Origin: Nocardia sp. NBC_01730
Lineage (GTDB): Bacteria > Actinomycetota > Actinomycetes > Mycobacteriales > Mycobacteriaceae
NCBI RefSeq assembly: GCF_035920445.1
Contig: NZ_CP109162.1
Location: 3,534,001 to 3,598,000 of the forward strand
DNA: 64,000 nucleotides
Direction of reading: 5' to 3'
Made by a program: the position numbers and the translations under genes. Below the pieces are notes generated by a model that saw nothing but the letters and a program-made list of their open reading frames with translations, was not told the DNA's origin and did no database searches. Below are positions 47,765 through 56,773 of this stretch, piece after piece (the stretch's first letter is position 1; every line of letters starts with the position of its first letter).

Positions 47765-49226
47765 TCGCGAATTCCGTCGCGGCGGTAACGAAACGAGCTA
47801 CGGCTTCGGGATTTCCGGCGGGATGGGTATGCAGGTAGGAGGCGTGCACATGCCGGACCAGCGCACCCTCACGGATGCGCTCGCCGTCGGCGCCGTGCCA
47901 GCCCCACGCCGAGGCCGCCGACGGCGCCGAAACCAGGCGGGTCCGATGGAACTCGTGCCCGCGCACCCGTTCCCCGGCCCGCCACAGCGGGGAGTCGGCC
48001 AGCGCCACGGCATCTCGGTAACCGAGGGTCAGGCGCGATCCGAACTCGGCGTCGGCGGCTATCACGCCTGCCATCGGGTGCCCGTCGAGCGAAGCGGTCA
48101 GGTAGAGCAGCCCAGCGCATTCGGCGTGCACCGGCATCCCCCGCCGAGCCGCCTCGGCCACCGCCCCCAACAGTCGGGTATTGGCGGCCAGCTCCGCGGC
48201 ATGCTCCTCCGGAAATCCACCCGGCAGTACCAGCCCGGCGGTGCCGGTAGGCAATTCGTCTCGAAGCGGATCGAACACGACCACCTGCGCGCCTGCCGCC
48301 ACCAACAACTCCCGATGCTCCGCGTACCCGAAGGTGAATGCCGCCCCACCCGCGATGGCGATCAGTGGGCCCGCGCGGCCGAGGGCGGCGACCGCGTCGT
48401 GGGCGTTCCCGGCGGATGCCTCGGCACCACCGGCGCCATCGAGGTCGGTACCGACGGATGCCTGGTAACCGTCGAGACCGCACACGACGGCCGCAGGGTC
48501 CCATGCCGGGCCGGTGATCGACGAGCGGGCCAGCGCCGCAACCGCGGGCAAATCCACATGGGCGGCAACGAGTTCCGTCATCGCAGCGACCGCCGCCACC
48601 GCTGCGGCGCCGTGTTCCACCGCGGGAATCAGCCCCAGATGTCTGGAGGGGACTTCCAATTCGGCCATGCGCGGCAGCGACCCGAGCACCGGCAGACCGA
48701 CCCGATCGCACGCCGCGCGCAGCACTTGGTCGTGCCGCGCGCTGCCGACCCGGTTCAGAATCACCCCGCCGAGCCGGACCCCGCTGTCGAAGGTGGCGAA
48801 CCCGTGCAGCAGCGCGGCCAGGCTCTGACTGTGACCGCGAGCATCCACCACCAGCACCACCGGCGCACCGAGCAGGCTCGCGACCTGCGCCGTCGACCCC
48901 TCTGCCACCGGCCCGGAGTGATTCGGGTCGATCCGCCCGTCGAACAACCCCATCACGCCCTCGACGACCGCGAGATCGCACCCCTGTGCCCCATGCCGAT
49001 AGAGCGGCACAACACGTTCCGCCCCCACCAACACCGGATCCAGATTTCGTCCCGGCCGCTCCGCCGCCAACCCGTGATACCCCGGATCGATGTAATCCGG
49101 CCCCACTTTGAACGGCGCCACCCGATGCCCCACGCGCCGCAACGCCCCCACCAAACCAGTAGCCACCGTGGTCTTCCCGCTCCCCGAAGCAGGAGCCGCG
49201 ACCACCACAGCCCTCACCCCGACCAC
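47745..49226 (-). CDS. cobB: Hydrogenobyrinate / cobyrinate a,c-diamide synthase
   Basis: 493 residues. The N-terminal ATP-binding domain has the P-loop-like AAPASGSGKTTVATGL and FKVGPDYIDPGYH. A C-terminal class I glutamine amidotransferase carries Cys in VHAECAGLLYL and a late catalytic His in RGHEFHRTR. It amidates the a and c side chains of the corrin ring using Gln and ATP. The GTG start at 49226 is chosen; GTG 49217 is also possible. Downstream of cobO with an 80-bp gap; overlaps the cobE-like gene. Confidence 0.94.
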   Translation of the reverse strand: MVGVRAVVVAAPASGSGKTTVATGLVGALRRVGHRVAPFKVGPDYIDPGYHGLAAERPGRNLDPVLVGAERVVPLYRHGAQGCDLAVVEGVMGLFDGRIDPNHSGPVAEGSTAQVASLLGAPVVLVVDARGHSQSLAALLHGFATFDSGVRLGGVILNRVGSARHDQVLRAACDRVGLPVLGSLPRMAELEVPSRHLGLIPAVEHGAAAVAAVAAMTELVAAHVDLPAVAALARSSITGPAWDPAAVVCGLDGYQASVGTDLDGAGGAEASAGNAHDAVAALGRAGPLIAIAGGAAFTFGYAEHRELLVAAGAQVVVFDPLRDELPTGTAGLVLPGGFPEEHAAELAANTRLLGAVAEAARRGMPVHAECAGLLYLTASLDGHPMAGVIAADAEFGSRLTLGYRDAVALADSPLWRAGERVRGHEFHRTRLVSAPSAASAWGWHGADGERIREGALVRHVHASYLHTHPAGNPEAVARFVTAATEFASARAVC

Positions 49227-49305
49227 CCCTCCGCGGCGAGTGGCACACCATGGCGAAGGCTCCTCGCGATTCGCCGCAGCCCGGTGCCACTCGATGGGGT
49301 GGGAA

Positions 49306-49920
49306 TTACCATTCGATGCCTCTCTGGCCTTTGCGACCGACGTCCATGGGGTGTTTGATCTTGGTCATTTCGGTGACCAGATCGGCGGCTTCGAGGAGGG
49401 ACCGGGGGGCGTCGCGGCCTGTGATGACAACGTGTTGGTTGCCGGGACGGGTTCGGAGAGCGTCGACCACTTCGGCGACATCTACCCAGCCCCACCGCAG
49501 GGGGTAGGTGAATTCATCCAGGACGTAGAAGCGGTGCTGCTCGGCCTTCAGCCGCCGGGCTATTTCCTGCCAGCCCGCGAGTGCGGCCGCAGCGTGGTCC
49601 TCCTCGGTGCCCTGTTTGCGGGCCCACGACCAGCCTTCCCCCATCTTGTGCCACTCGACTGCCCCGCCCGCGCCGGTTTCCTCGTGCAGCTTGCCGAGAG
49701 CGCGGAAGGCCGCCTCCTCCCCCACCTTCCATTTGGCGCTCTTCACGAATTGGAATACCGCGACGTCGAAGCCTTGGTTCCAGGCCCGTAGCGCCATCCC
49801 GAACGCGGCCGTCGACTTACCCTTGCCAGGCCCGGTGTGCACCGCGAGCACCGGCTGATTGCGTCGCTGTCGCGTGGTCAGCCCGTCGGCGGGCACGGTT
49901 TCCGGAACACCCTTGGGCAT
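49306..49920 (-). CDS. cobO: Cob(I)yrinic acid a,c-diamide adenosyltransferase
   Basis: 204 residues of the CobA/CobO/BtuR type. Walker A VHTGPGKGKSTAAFGMALRA, FVKSAKWKVGEE, YVLDEFTYPLRWGW and VVITGRDAPRSLLEAADLVTEM are all standard. It adds the upper 5'-deoxyadenosyl ligand to Co(I). Starts about 65 bp after the chelatase stop on the same strand; cobB follows. Confidence 0.95.
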   Translation of the reverse strand: MPKGVPETVPADGLTTRQRRNQPVLAVHTGPGKGKSTAAFGMALRAWNQGFDVAVFQFVKSAKWKVGEEAAFRALGKLHEETGAGGAVEWHKMGEGWSWARKQGTEEDHAAAALAGWQEIARRLKAEQHRFYVLDEFTYPLRWGWVDVAEVVDALRTRPGNQHVVITGRDAPRSLLEAADLVTEMTKIKHPMDVGRKGQRGIEW

Positions 49921-49986
49921 CGAATCTCCTTGCTACTCCTCGGCCCATCATGAACCCGACTTCGATCCGATAGCCAACTCCGCTGC

Positions 49987-51966
49987 TCAGGCGGCCCGCA
50001 CCGACACACGCCCCGAGCCTGCGCGGACGATGTCGGCGACCGAATCTCCGGTCAGCTCGGCCAGCCTCAGATATCCGCCGCGCAGGTCGCGGGCGAGGTC
50101 TGCCGCGAGGCCGAGGCGGATCATGCCGCGTTCGCAGTCGACCACGATCGAGGTGACCGCGTCCGCGGCGAGCAGTCTCGCGGCGGCGCGTCCGCGCCCG
50201 ACCGGATCGACGCCGCCGGTGGCGCGACCATCGGTCAGCAACACGAGCATCGGCCTGCGGCGCGGGTCGCGAACGCGCTCGCGGCGCACGACGTCGCGCG
50301 CCTTCAGCAGACCCGCCGCGACCGGCGTCTTCCCGCCGGTGCGCATACCGGACAAGCGACGCACCGCGATGTCGACCGAAGAGGTCGGCGGCAAGACGAG
50401 TTCGGCTTCGGTGCCGCGCAGGGTGATGACGGCCACCTTGTCGCGACGCTGGTAGGCATCGCGCAGGAGCGCGACCACCGCGCCGGTGACGGCGGACAGC
50501 CGGTCCCGAGCGGCCATCGAACCGGACGCGTCGACCACGAACACGACCAGATTGCCTTCCCGGCCTTCGCGATATGCGCCGCGCAGATCATCGGAGGCAA
50601 GCTTCAGCGGTCCCTCGCCGCGCCCACGGGCGCGCTGGTGCGGCGCGGCGGCGAACACGGTGCCGAGCAGGTGCAGGCCGGAGGAGGTGTCGGCACTGGA
50701 ACGCACGACCCGCCCGTGCCGCGATTCGGCCCGGGAGCGGCGACCGGGCGCGCCCTCGCCCACCCCGGACACTTCCCAGCGCGGCGGCGTCGCCGCGGCG
50801 GAAACCGGTGCGCCGCTGTGCCCTTCCGGCGCCTTGCCGCCACCGGGACCGTCCGGCGGGGAAGGATCCTCGGGGTCGTCGGAGGGCCCGCGTTCCCCCG
50901 GTTCCTCGTTCGACGGCGGGGTGAGCTCGGATTCGCCGGTCTGCGCGGGCGACTGTGCCTCGGCCGCGGCATCGCGCATAGCGTCGTCCAACTGCTCGTC
51001 GCTGATGCCAGGCTCGTCGAACGGATCGCGCCTGCGCCGATGCGGCAGCGCCAGCTCGGCGGCGACGCGCACATCGGCTTCGGTCACCGCAGCGCCGCCA
51101 CGCCACGCCGCGTGCGCTGTCGCGGTCCGGGCGACCACGAGGTCGGCCCGCATTCCGTCGACGTCGAACGCGGCGCACAGCGCGGCGATCCTGCGCAGCT
51201 CCACGTCGTCGAGCACGACCTGGCTGATCCGATCGCGGGCCGCGAGAATCTTCTCGGCTACCTCCCGGTCGGCCCCGGCGTACCGCGCCGCGAACCCGGC
51301 CGGGTCCGCCTCGTAGTCCAGTCGGCGGCGCACCACCGCCATGCGGATGTCCACGTCCCGCGATGCGGCCACGTCCACGGTCAGCCCGAACCGGTCCAGC
51401 AGCTGCGGACGCAGCTCTCCCTCCTCCGGGTTCATGGTGCCGACCAGGACGAACCGCGCCGGATGCGAGTGCGAGATGCCGTCGCGTTCGATGTGCACCC
51501 GTCCCATCGCCGCCGCGTCCAGCAGGACGTCCACCAGGTGGTCGTGCAGCAGATTGACCTCGTCCACGTAGAGCACGCCGTGATGCGCGGCGGCCAGCAG
51601 GCCCGGACGGAACGCCTGCTCCCCGTCGCGCAGCACCCGCTCCAGGTCCAGTGAGCCGACCACACGGTCCTCTGTCGCGCCGACCGGCAGCTCCACCAGC
51701 CGAGCGGGCCGTGCCCCGGTCTCGTCCACGACCGGCGGCAGCAGCTGGGCCAGCGCGCGCACCACGGTCGACTTGGCGGTGCCCTTCTCGCCGCGCACCA
51801 GCACACCGCCGATACCGGGATGCACCGCGCACAGGATCAACGCCAGCTGCAGCCGCTTCTGTCCGACGACGGCCGAGAACGGGAACCCGGCCTCACCGTC
51901 CGAAGCCGGACGAACTCGGCTCAGCTGGTCGGACGTCGACGCGGTTTCGACATGGAACACGGACAC
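49987..51966 (-). CDS. Magnesium/cobalt chelatase, AAA+ plus VWA (Rv2850c type)
   Basis: 659 residues fusing a BchI-like AAA+ motor and a BchD-like integrin domain. Walker [17 protein letters not shown], Walker [44 protein letters not shown] sensor region; then an acidic Pro-rich linker (about 340-400); then VWA with the [23 protein letters not shown]. Likely drives metal (cobalt) insertion into the corrin ring together with a large CobN subunit, which is not in this window. Lies directly upstream of cobO. Confidence 0.9.
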   Translation of the reverse strand: MSVFHVETASTSDQLSRVRPASDGEAGFPFSAVVGQKRLQLALILCAVHPGIGGVLVRGEKGTAKSTVVRALAQLLPPVVDETGARPARLVELPVGATEDRVVGSLDLERVLRDGEQAFRPGLLAAAHHGVLYVDEVNLLHDHLVDVLLDAAAMGRVHIERDGISHSHPARFVLVGTMNPEEGELRPQLLDRFGLTVDVAASRDVDIRMAVVRRRLDYEADPAGFAARYAGADREVAEKILAARDRISQVVLDDVELRRIAALCAAFDVDGMRADLVVARTATAHAAWRGGAAVTEADVRVAAELALPHRRRRDPFDEPGISDEQLDDAMRDAAAEAQSPAQTGESELTPPSNEEPGERGPSDDPEDPSPPDGPGGGKAPEGHSGAPVSAAATPPRWEVSGVGEGAPGRRSRAESRHGRVVRSSADTSSGLHLLGTVFAAAPHQRARGRGEGPLKLASDDLRGAYREGREGNLVVFVVDASGSMAARDRLSAVTGAVVALLRDAYQRRDKVAVITLRGTEAELVLPPTSSVDIAVRRLSGMRTGGKTPVAAGLLKARDVVRRERVRDPRRRPMLVLLTDGRATGGVDPVGRGRAAARLLAADAVTSIVVDCERGMIRLGLAADLARDLRGGYLRLAELTGDSVADIVRAGSGRVSVRAA

Positions 51967-52148
51967 GCCCCAACTCTAGGCACGCCCCGACAGCCACCGA
52001 CCGGCACCCTCCATCCGCCCCCGAACCGAGCGATTCGCCCCGCAGCCACGACCTCGCCACCCGACACAACCCGACTCGAGTCATGCCGAGCTACAAACCA
52101 TCCCTCCACGCCTCTCAACCCCGTCGGGAGCGAGTCTTACGAGCGACG

Positions 52149-52242
52149 CTCGCGGCCCGGCTCGCGTCCGAGTGGGCGAAGCGCATGCGCCGAAGGCGCG
52201 AGTCTCGCCCACTCGAACACGAGCCAACAAGCGAGCCGCGAA
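52149..52242. repeat. Palindromic structured repeat, copy B
   Basis: Left arm is the same as copy C (TCGCGGCCC then GGCTCGCGTCCGAG, 52150-52174). The right arm has changes (GAACACGAGCC in place of GGACGCGAGCC) and one extra base near its end. The apical GCGCC-GAA-GGCGC is kept. It forms a direct repeat with copy C including about 40 bp of upstream flank (GAGCGAGTCTTACGAGCGAC). Probably a decaying duplicate. Confidence 0.8.
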
Positions 52243-52360
52243 CACGCCACCACAGCCGCCGCGAAAAAACCGACCCCGCTACCCGCCAACCTGTGGCCGA
52301 CCAACAACACCGCCGTCCCACGCCTCTCGACCCCGACGGGAGCGAGTCTTACGAGCGACG

Positions 52361-52453
52361 TTCGCGGCCCGGCTCGCGTCCGAGTGGGCGAAGCGCATGC
52401 GCCGAAGGCGCGAGTCTCGCCCACTCGGACGCGAGCCGAGAGGGGGCCGCGAA
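52361..52453. repeat. Palindromic structured repeat, copy C
   Basis: 93 nt, the same length as copy A near 2.3 kb. Outer arms 52361-52384 and 52424-52453 are identical to those of copy A apart from three bases in the 6-nt bulge (52438-52443). The inner 39 nt differs, but again has a paired arm (TGGGCGA with TCGCCCA) and a GCGCC-GAA-GGCGC tip (52399-52411). Confidence 0.85.
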
Positions 52454-52457
52454 CACG

Positions 52458-52509
52458 CAGCGCCGCAGGCGCTGCAAATCAGACAGCGCCGCAGGCGCTG
52501 CAAATCAGA
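52458..52509 (-). terminator. Tandem 26-bp duplication of the GNAT gene's end hairpin
   Basis: Two exact 26-bp units (52458-52483 and 52484-52509). Each contains CAGCGCC-GCA-GGCGCTG, a 7-bp hairpin, followed by CAAATCAGA, which on the minus strand carries the TGA of the GNAT gene. The true stop uses the right-hand unit (TGA at 52507-52505); the left unit repeats stop region and hairpin, giving two terminator-like stems in a row. Confidence 0.75.
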
Positions 52510-52960
52510 CAGAGCCCTTGCGCATGGGCAAGTGGGGGATGCCGTCGTCGTCGAATTCGTCGCCGTCGACCTTGAAGCCGTGCTTGCTGTACAGGTCGCG
52601 CAGGTAGCTCTGCGCGTTCAGCCGTACCGTCGCCGAGCCGACCTCGGCCAGCGCCGCCTGCAGCAGCCGCGTGGTGTAGCCGTGGCCGCGTGCGGGCACG
52701 GCGGTACAGAGCCTGCTGATGCGGAAGCTCTTCACCCCATCCTCGTGCTCCTCGCACAGGCGCAGGGTCGCGATGACCTCGCCCTCGTCGTCGAGCCAGA
52801 AGTGCCGGGTTTCGGGAAGCAGATCTTTCCCGTCCAGCTCCGGGTAAGCACACTTCTGCTCGACGACAAAAACTTCGACGCGAAGTTTCAACAGCTGGTA
52901 GAGCGTGGCGGTGTCGAGATCCTGCGCCCATGACCGTTTGAGAGCAACCGTTGACATCAT
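52505..52960 (-). CDS. elaA: GNAT N-acetyltransferase of the ElaA family
   Basis: 151 residues: LYQLLKLRVEVFVVEQKCAYPELDGKDL is the ElaA signature, with HFWLDDEGEVIATLRL, the acetyl-CoA loop RISRLCTAVPARGHGYTTRLLQAAL and the C-terminal AQSYLRDLYSKHGFKVDGDEF. Substrate unknown. It starts 12 bp after the mqo stop, so mqo and this gene form one operon, as Rv2852c-Rv2851c do. Its stop lies in a duplicated hairpin unit. Confidence 0.9.
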   Translation of the reverse strand: MMSTVALKRSWAQDLDTATLYQLLKLRVEVFVVEQKCAYPELDGKDLLPETRHFWLDDEGEVIATLRLCEEHEDGVKSFRISRLCTAVPARGHGYTTRLLQAALAEVGSATVRLNAQSYLRDLYSKHGFKVDGDEFDDDGIPHLPMRKGSV

Positions 52961-52972
52961 CGCGCCTTGCTA

Positions 52973-54481
52973 TCACACCTCGGCGTTCGCCGCGACCCCT
53001 GCGTGCTTCGGCGTGTTCGTGAGGTTCAGCGCCTTGGTGGTCCACTCCCACACTTCTTGGAACAGGGCCGGGTTGTCCGACAGCTGAATGCCCAGCGAGG
53101 GGACCATTTCCTTCAGCTTCGGCGTCCACTCGACGTATTCCTGCGGGAAGCAGCGCTGCAGCACGTCGAGCATGGCGGTGACACAGGTCGAGGCGCCCGG
53201 TGAGGCGCCGAGCAGTCCGGCGATGGTGCCGTCCTCGGCGGCGATCACGGCGGTGCCGAATTCGAGTACGCCACCCGCGCCCTTGCGGCGGATCACCTGG
53301 ACGCGCTGGCCCGCGGTGATCAGCTCCCAGTCCTTCGCTTCCGCGCGCGGGATGAACTCCGACAAGGTGTCCACCTTGCCTGCCTCGGACTTCATCAGCT
53401 CGCTGACCAGGTATTTGGTCAAGCCCAGCTCGGTAACGCCGACACCGAGCAGCGAGAAGATGTTGTTCGGCTTCACCGACTTGAGCAGGTCGGTGTTCTT
53501 GCCGTCTTTGAGGAATTTCGGGGTCCAGCCCGCGTACGGACCGAACAGCAGGCCGGGCTTGCCCTTGATTACGCGAGTGTCCAAGTGCGGCACCGACATA
53601 GGCGGCGCGCCGACGGCGGCCTTGCCGTACACCTTGGCCTCGTGCCGTCGGATCAGCGCCGGGTTGACGCAACGGAGGAACTGGCCGCTGACCGGGAAGC
53701 CGCCGAATCCCTTGGCCTCGTCGATGCCTGCCTTCTGCAGCAGCGGGAGCGCACCGCCGCCCGCGCCGACGAACACGAATTTGCTGACCAACGTGCGGGT
53801 GTCGCTGGTGCGCAGGTTGCGCACCTTGACCAGCCAGGAGCCGTCGGACTGTTTGGACAGATTGCGCACCTCGTGGCCGAAGGCCAGGTCGGCGCCGGTG
53901 GCGCCGAGGTAGGCGAGCAGTTCCTGGGTGAGCGAACCGAAGTCGATGTCGGTGCCGCGGTCGGTCCAGTTCAGCGCGATCGGATCGGAGAAGTCCCTGC
54001 CGCGGGCCATCAGCGGCAGACGCCGAGTGAACTCCTCTGGACTGTCGATGTACTCCATGCCCTCGAAAAGCGGGTGCTGCACCAATGCCTCGTACCGTTT
54101 GCGCAGGTACTGGACGTTTTCGGCGCCGTGCACGAAGCTGACGTGCGGGATCGGGTTGATGAAGTGGGACGGATCGCCGAGAATGCCGTTCTCCACGCCA
54201 TAGGACCAGAACTGGCGCGAGACCTGGAATCGCTCGTTGATGTCGATGGCCTTGCTGATGTCCACCGAGCCGTCGGCGTTCTGCGGGCTGTAATTCAGCT
54301 CACACAGTGCGGAGTGCCCGGTGCCCGCGTTGTTCCACGGGTCGCTGCTCTCTGCCGCGGCGGCGTCGAGCCGCTCGAACAGGGAGATCGACCAGTCCGG
54401 CCGCAGCTGCCGCAGCAGCGCGCCGAGAGTGGCACTCATGATGCCGGCACCGATGAGTACTACATCGGTCTTTTCAGTCAT
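52973..54481 (-). CDS. mqo: Malate:quinone oxidoreductase
   Basis: Membrane-associated FAD enzyme of the TCA cycle, passing electrons from malate to menaquinone. 502 residues from ATG 54481. N-terminal [43 protein letters not shown] and [18 protein letters not shown] are diagnostic. A 49-codon upstream extension is open but has no family similarity. There is no malate dehydrogenase here. Operon with the GNAT gene. Confidence 0.96.
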   Translation of the reverse strand: MTEKTDVVLIGAGIMSATLGALLRQLRPDWSISLFERLDAAAAESSDPWNNAGTGHSALCELNYSPQNADGSVDISKAIDINERFQVSRQFWSYGVENGILGDPSHFINPIPHVSFVHGAENVQYLRKRYEALVQHPLFEGMEYIDSPEEFTRRLPLMARGRDFSDPIALNWTDRGTDIDFGSLTQELLAYLGATGADLAFGHEVRNLSKQSDGSWLVKVRNLRTSDTRTLVSKFVFVGAGGGALPLLQKAGIDEAKGFGGFPVSGQFLRCVNPALIRRHEAKVYGKAAVGAPPMSVPHLDTRVIKGKPGLLFGPYAGWTPKFLKDGKNTDLLKSVKPNNIFSLLGVGVTELGLTKYLVSELMKSEAGKVDTLSEFIPRAEAKDWELITAGQRVQVIRRKGAGGVLEFGTAVIAAEDGTIAGLLGASPGASTCVTAMLDVLQRCFPQEYVEWTPKLKEMVPSLGIQLSDNPALFQEVWEWTTKALNLTNTPKHAGVAANAEV

Positions 54482-54781
54482 GGCAGCGTTCGGCACGAGT
54501 AGATCGACTTCCTTGTCCTTCTGCGCGGGCCCACCGGGCGGGTGGACCTGCCTGGGCACGGTGTGTTTTTGTGGCCCGGGTCCGGCGTCCGCCTTTCCCG
54601 AACAGATGGCGGGGGTCAGGTTACCCACCGTTCACCTAAGCCCAATTGTGCACCTCACCACGTGCATCGCCCACAACCAGCCTGCGGAATGTGCGGAATG
54701 CGACAGCGATCGTCGTCACTTCGATGGCAGGGAAAGGACCAGGCCCTGTCGGGCCGGAGCACCGTCAAATAGATTGGTCGG
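54482..54781. other. Divergent region between mqo and the hydrolase gene
   Basis: 300 bp that should carry promoters for both divergent units. No perfect palindrome or consensus promoter could be placed by eye. Confidence 0.4.
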
Positions 54782-55855
54782 GTGACGAACGAACAGTCGC
54801 TTGCCGAGCCGGTCAGCACCTCTCCGGATGGCGGGGGCTGGCGCCCCGATGTCCTGGGCCCGCATTACGAGCAGCGCACGCTGCCGCTGGGCACCGATCC
54901 CGACGGTGAAGGCGACCTGGTGGCCACACTGGTGCGCTACGTGCCGAACGGGAGCGTCAAGCAGACCGCGGGCGCGGTGCTCTACGTTCACGGATTCACC
55001 GACTACTTCTTTCAGGAGCATCTCGCTGAGCACTTCGCCGCGCGCGGTTTCCAGTTCTACGCGCTCGATCTGCGCAAGTGCGGCCGATCGCTGCGCGAGG
55101 GGCACACGCCGCATTATGTGACGGATCTCGCTTTCTACGACCGGGAACTGGACGAGTCGCTGCGGATCGTCCAAGCGGAGACCGGCGCTCCTGTGGTGCT
55201 CAACGCGCACTCCACCGGCGGTTTGATCGTTCCGCTGTGGCTGGATCGGCTGAACCGCACGCGTGGGACGGCCGCCGCGGGGATCACCGGACTGGTGCTC
55301 AACAGCCCGTGGTTCGACCTGCAGGGCCCGTCCTACTACCGGACCATCGGAACGCCGATCATCAAGGGGCTCGGACGGTTCCGGAGGATGGTCGAGCTGC
55401 CGGGCGGCGGCCAGGTCAGCACCTACGGCGACAGCCTGCACCGGTCGGTGGCTGGCGAGTGGGACTACAACTTGGACTGGAAACCGTTGCAGGGCTTCCC
55501 CATTCGGCTCGGCTGGCTGCGCGCGATCCGCAACGGCCAGGCGCGGCTGCACGGCGGCCTCGATATCGGGGTGCCGTCGCTGATCCTGCGCTCCAGGATG
55601 ACCAAGTTCGCCAGGGAGTACGGTCCCGCTGTGGACGTAGCCGACGCGGTGCTGGACGTCAGGCAGATCCAGCGCTGGTCGGGCTGCCTCGGCGACCGCA
55701 CCAACATGGTGCCGATCGACGGCGCCAAGCACGACGTGTTCCTGTCCGGCCCCGAGCCGCTGGCCAGTGCGTTCGCCGAACTCGACAGCTGGCTGGACTG
55801 GCTGGAGGCCTACCGGGTCAGCGGCGGCGAGAGCTCACCAGAGGCTTGTGCGTAG
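54782..55855 (+). CDS. Alpha/beta hydrolase (lysophospholipase-like)
   Basis: 357 residues, GTG start at 54782. Nucleophile elbow LNAHSTGGLIVPLW (Ser in AHSTGG), oxyanion region VLYVHGFTDYFFQEHLAEHF and late His in DGAKHDVFLS. DLRKCGRSLREGHTP is typical of monoglyceride lipase/lysophospholipase-like enzymes. Counterpart by position of Rv2854 next to mqo. No signal peptide, so cytosolic. The last 21 nt overlap the convergent gene. Confidence 0.87.
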   Translation: MTNEQSLAEPVSTSPDGGGWRPDVLGPHYEQRTLPLGTDPDGEGDLVATLVRYVPNGSVKQTAGAVLYVHGFTDYFFQEHLAEHFAARGFQFYALDLRKCGRSLREGHTPHYVTDLAFYDRELDESLRIVQAETGAPVVLNAHSTGGLIVPLWLDRLNRTRGTAAAGITGLVLNSPWFDLQGPSYYRTIGTPIIKGLGRFRRMVELPGGGQVSTYGDSLHRSVAGEWDYNLDWKPLQGFPIRLGWLRAIRNGQARLHGGLDIGVPSLILRSRMTKFAREYGPAVDVADAVLDVRQIQRWSGCLGDRTNMVPIDGAKHDVFLSGPEPLASAFAELDSWLDWLEAYRVSGGESSPEACA

Positions 55856-56398
55856 CACGATCTCGGTGGCCAGCTCGTGGTCGGCTTCGGTCGCCACGTT
55901 GGTCACATCGACCTCGACCACCCGGAACTCGCCGTAGACGAACCGCCCGGATGTGTCGGCCACCGAGCGGGGCAGGTTCTTGGTGACCAGCAGGGTCGTC
56001 GGCACCTCCACCGGACGAGTTTTCGCGTCGAGTACCGTGCCGTCGGCGCCGGGAACAGCGGGGTGGCCGCGGTCGGCGACGACCAGGCTCTGGAACCGGC
56101 CGAAGCCGCCCGCGCACACCTGCCAGGCCAGAGCGGCGCCCGCGCCGCGCCCGGCGACGTTCACCCAGGGCAGCCCGAGTTCGTCCAGGATCGCGGTCAT
56201 GTCCGCCGCGTCCAAGCCCTCGATCGACTCCAGCACGAACGTGCGCAGATCCGAGGTGTGCAGGCGGGCGCACACAGGGTCGTAGACGTCCGCCGCATCA
56301 CCCGCATCGGGCAGCAGCAGCACGCTGTGCCGAGACTCCGGCCCGTCGATTCGCACGGTCCAAGCCCGGTCACCGACCGTGATCTGCCGAGATTTCAT
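55835..56398 (-). CDS. Alpha/beta-hydrolase-like protein lacking the nucleophile serine
   Basis: 187 residues: VRIDGPESRHSVLLLPDAGDAADVYDPVCARL fits a hydrolase N-terminus, but the elbow reads NVAGRGAGAALAW, with Gly where Ser is expected. The lid and the C-terminal His region are short. It is likely a non-catalytic relative of actinobacterial hydrolases, or a decayed one. Its C-terminus overlaps the lysophospholipase-like gene on the other strand. Reading frame intact, so probably expressed. Confidence 0.65.
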   Translation of the reverse strand: MKSRQITVGDRAWTVRIDGPESRHSVLLLPDAGDAADVYDPVCARLHTSDLRTFVLESIEGLDAADMTAILDELGLPWVNVAGRGAGAALAWQVCAGGFGRFQSLVVADRGHPAVPGADGTVLDAKTRPVEVPTTLLVTKNLPRSVADTSGRFVYGEFRVVEVDVTNVATEADHELATEIVLRTSLW

Positions 56399-56454
56399 GC
56401 CCGATCACGCTACACGGATCACCGCGACAAGGAGGTGTGTCGAGCGCAGTCGAT

Positions 56455-56745
56455 TCAGGCGAGCAATCGCATTCCTGCCCGCTCACCTGCGTCGTGATCG
56501 ACGGTGACGGTCCTGTCACATCCCGCCTCCTGATTGAGCTGCTGGATCAGCGCATCGGCGAAATCCGCGCGTCGGCGGCCTGGCGCACGGTGTCGGCGCG
56601 CTCGAGCACGATCTCAGTGGAGTCGAGCAGACCGCGCAGCACGTCGATGACCGCCTCGGGGTCCCGCTGGCAGCCGCAGCGCAGCACCCAGTGGATCTCG
56701 GTGAGCACAATCATCGTGACGTAGCCTGCTGGCGCCTGGTGACGC
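56455..56745 (-). pseudogene. VapC (PIN-domain toxin) remnant
   Basis: One frame reads YVTMIVLTEIHWVLRCGCQRDPEAVIDVLRGLL...ERADTVRQAADA and a neighbouring frame continues RRADFADALIQQLNQEAGCDRTVTVDHDA...RAGMRLLA to a stop at 56455. Joined, these match the middle and end of a VapC nuclease (TE-x-WVLR, ADFADALI, GCDRTVTFD). The N-terminal part with the first catalytic Asp is missing and there is a short deletion and frameshift near 56570. No antitoxin gene is next to it. Confidence 0.75.
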
Positions 56746-56773
56746 CTGCGCGGGCTGTGGGCGGCATTCTGTT

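Larger units (their letters stand above)
51967..52504. other. Repeat-rich intergenic region
   Basis: 538 bp between the GNAT and chelatase genes, both on the minus strand. It is filled by a directly duplicated block (about 52107-52249 and 52319-52461, offset 212 bp) carrying palindromic copies B and C, with a third, AT-richer stretch between them, and a 26-bp tandem repeat at its right end. No protein gene is seen in it. Confidence 0.75.

Noticed and set aside
52149..52453. Repeat region as a CRISPR array or as an IS
   Set aside because: Only two units, each self-complementary, without spacers, transposase or target-site duplication that I can see.
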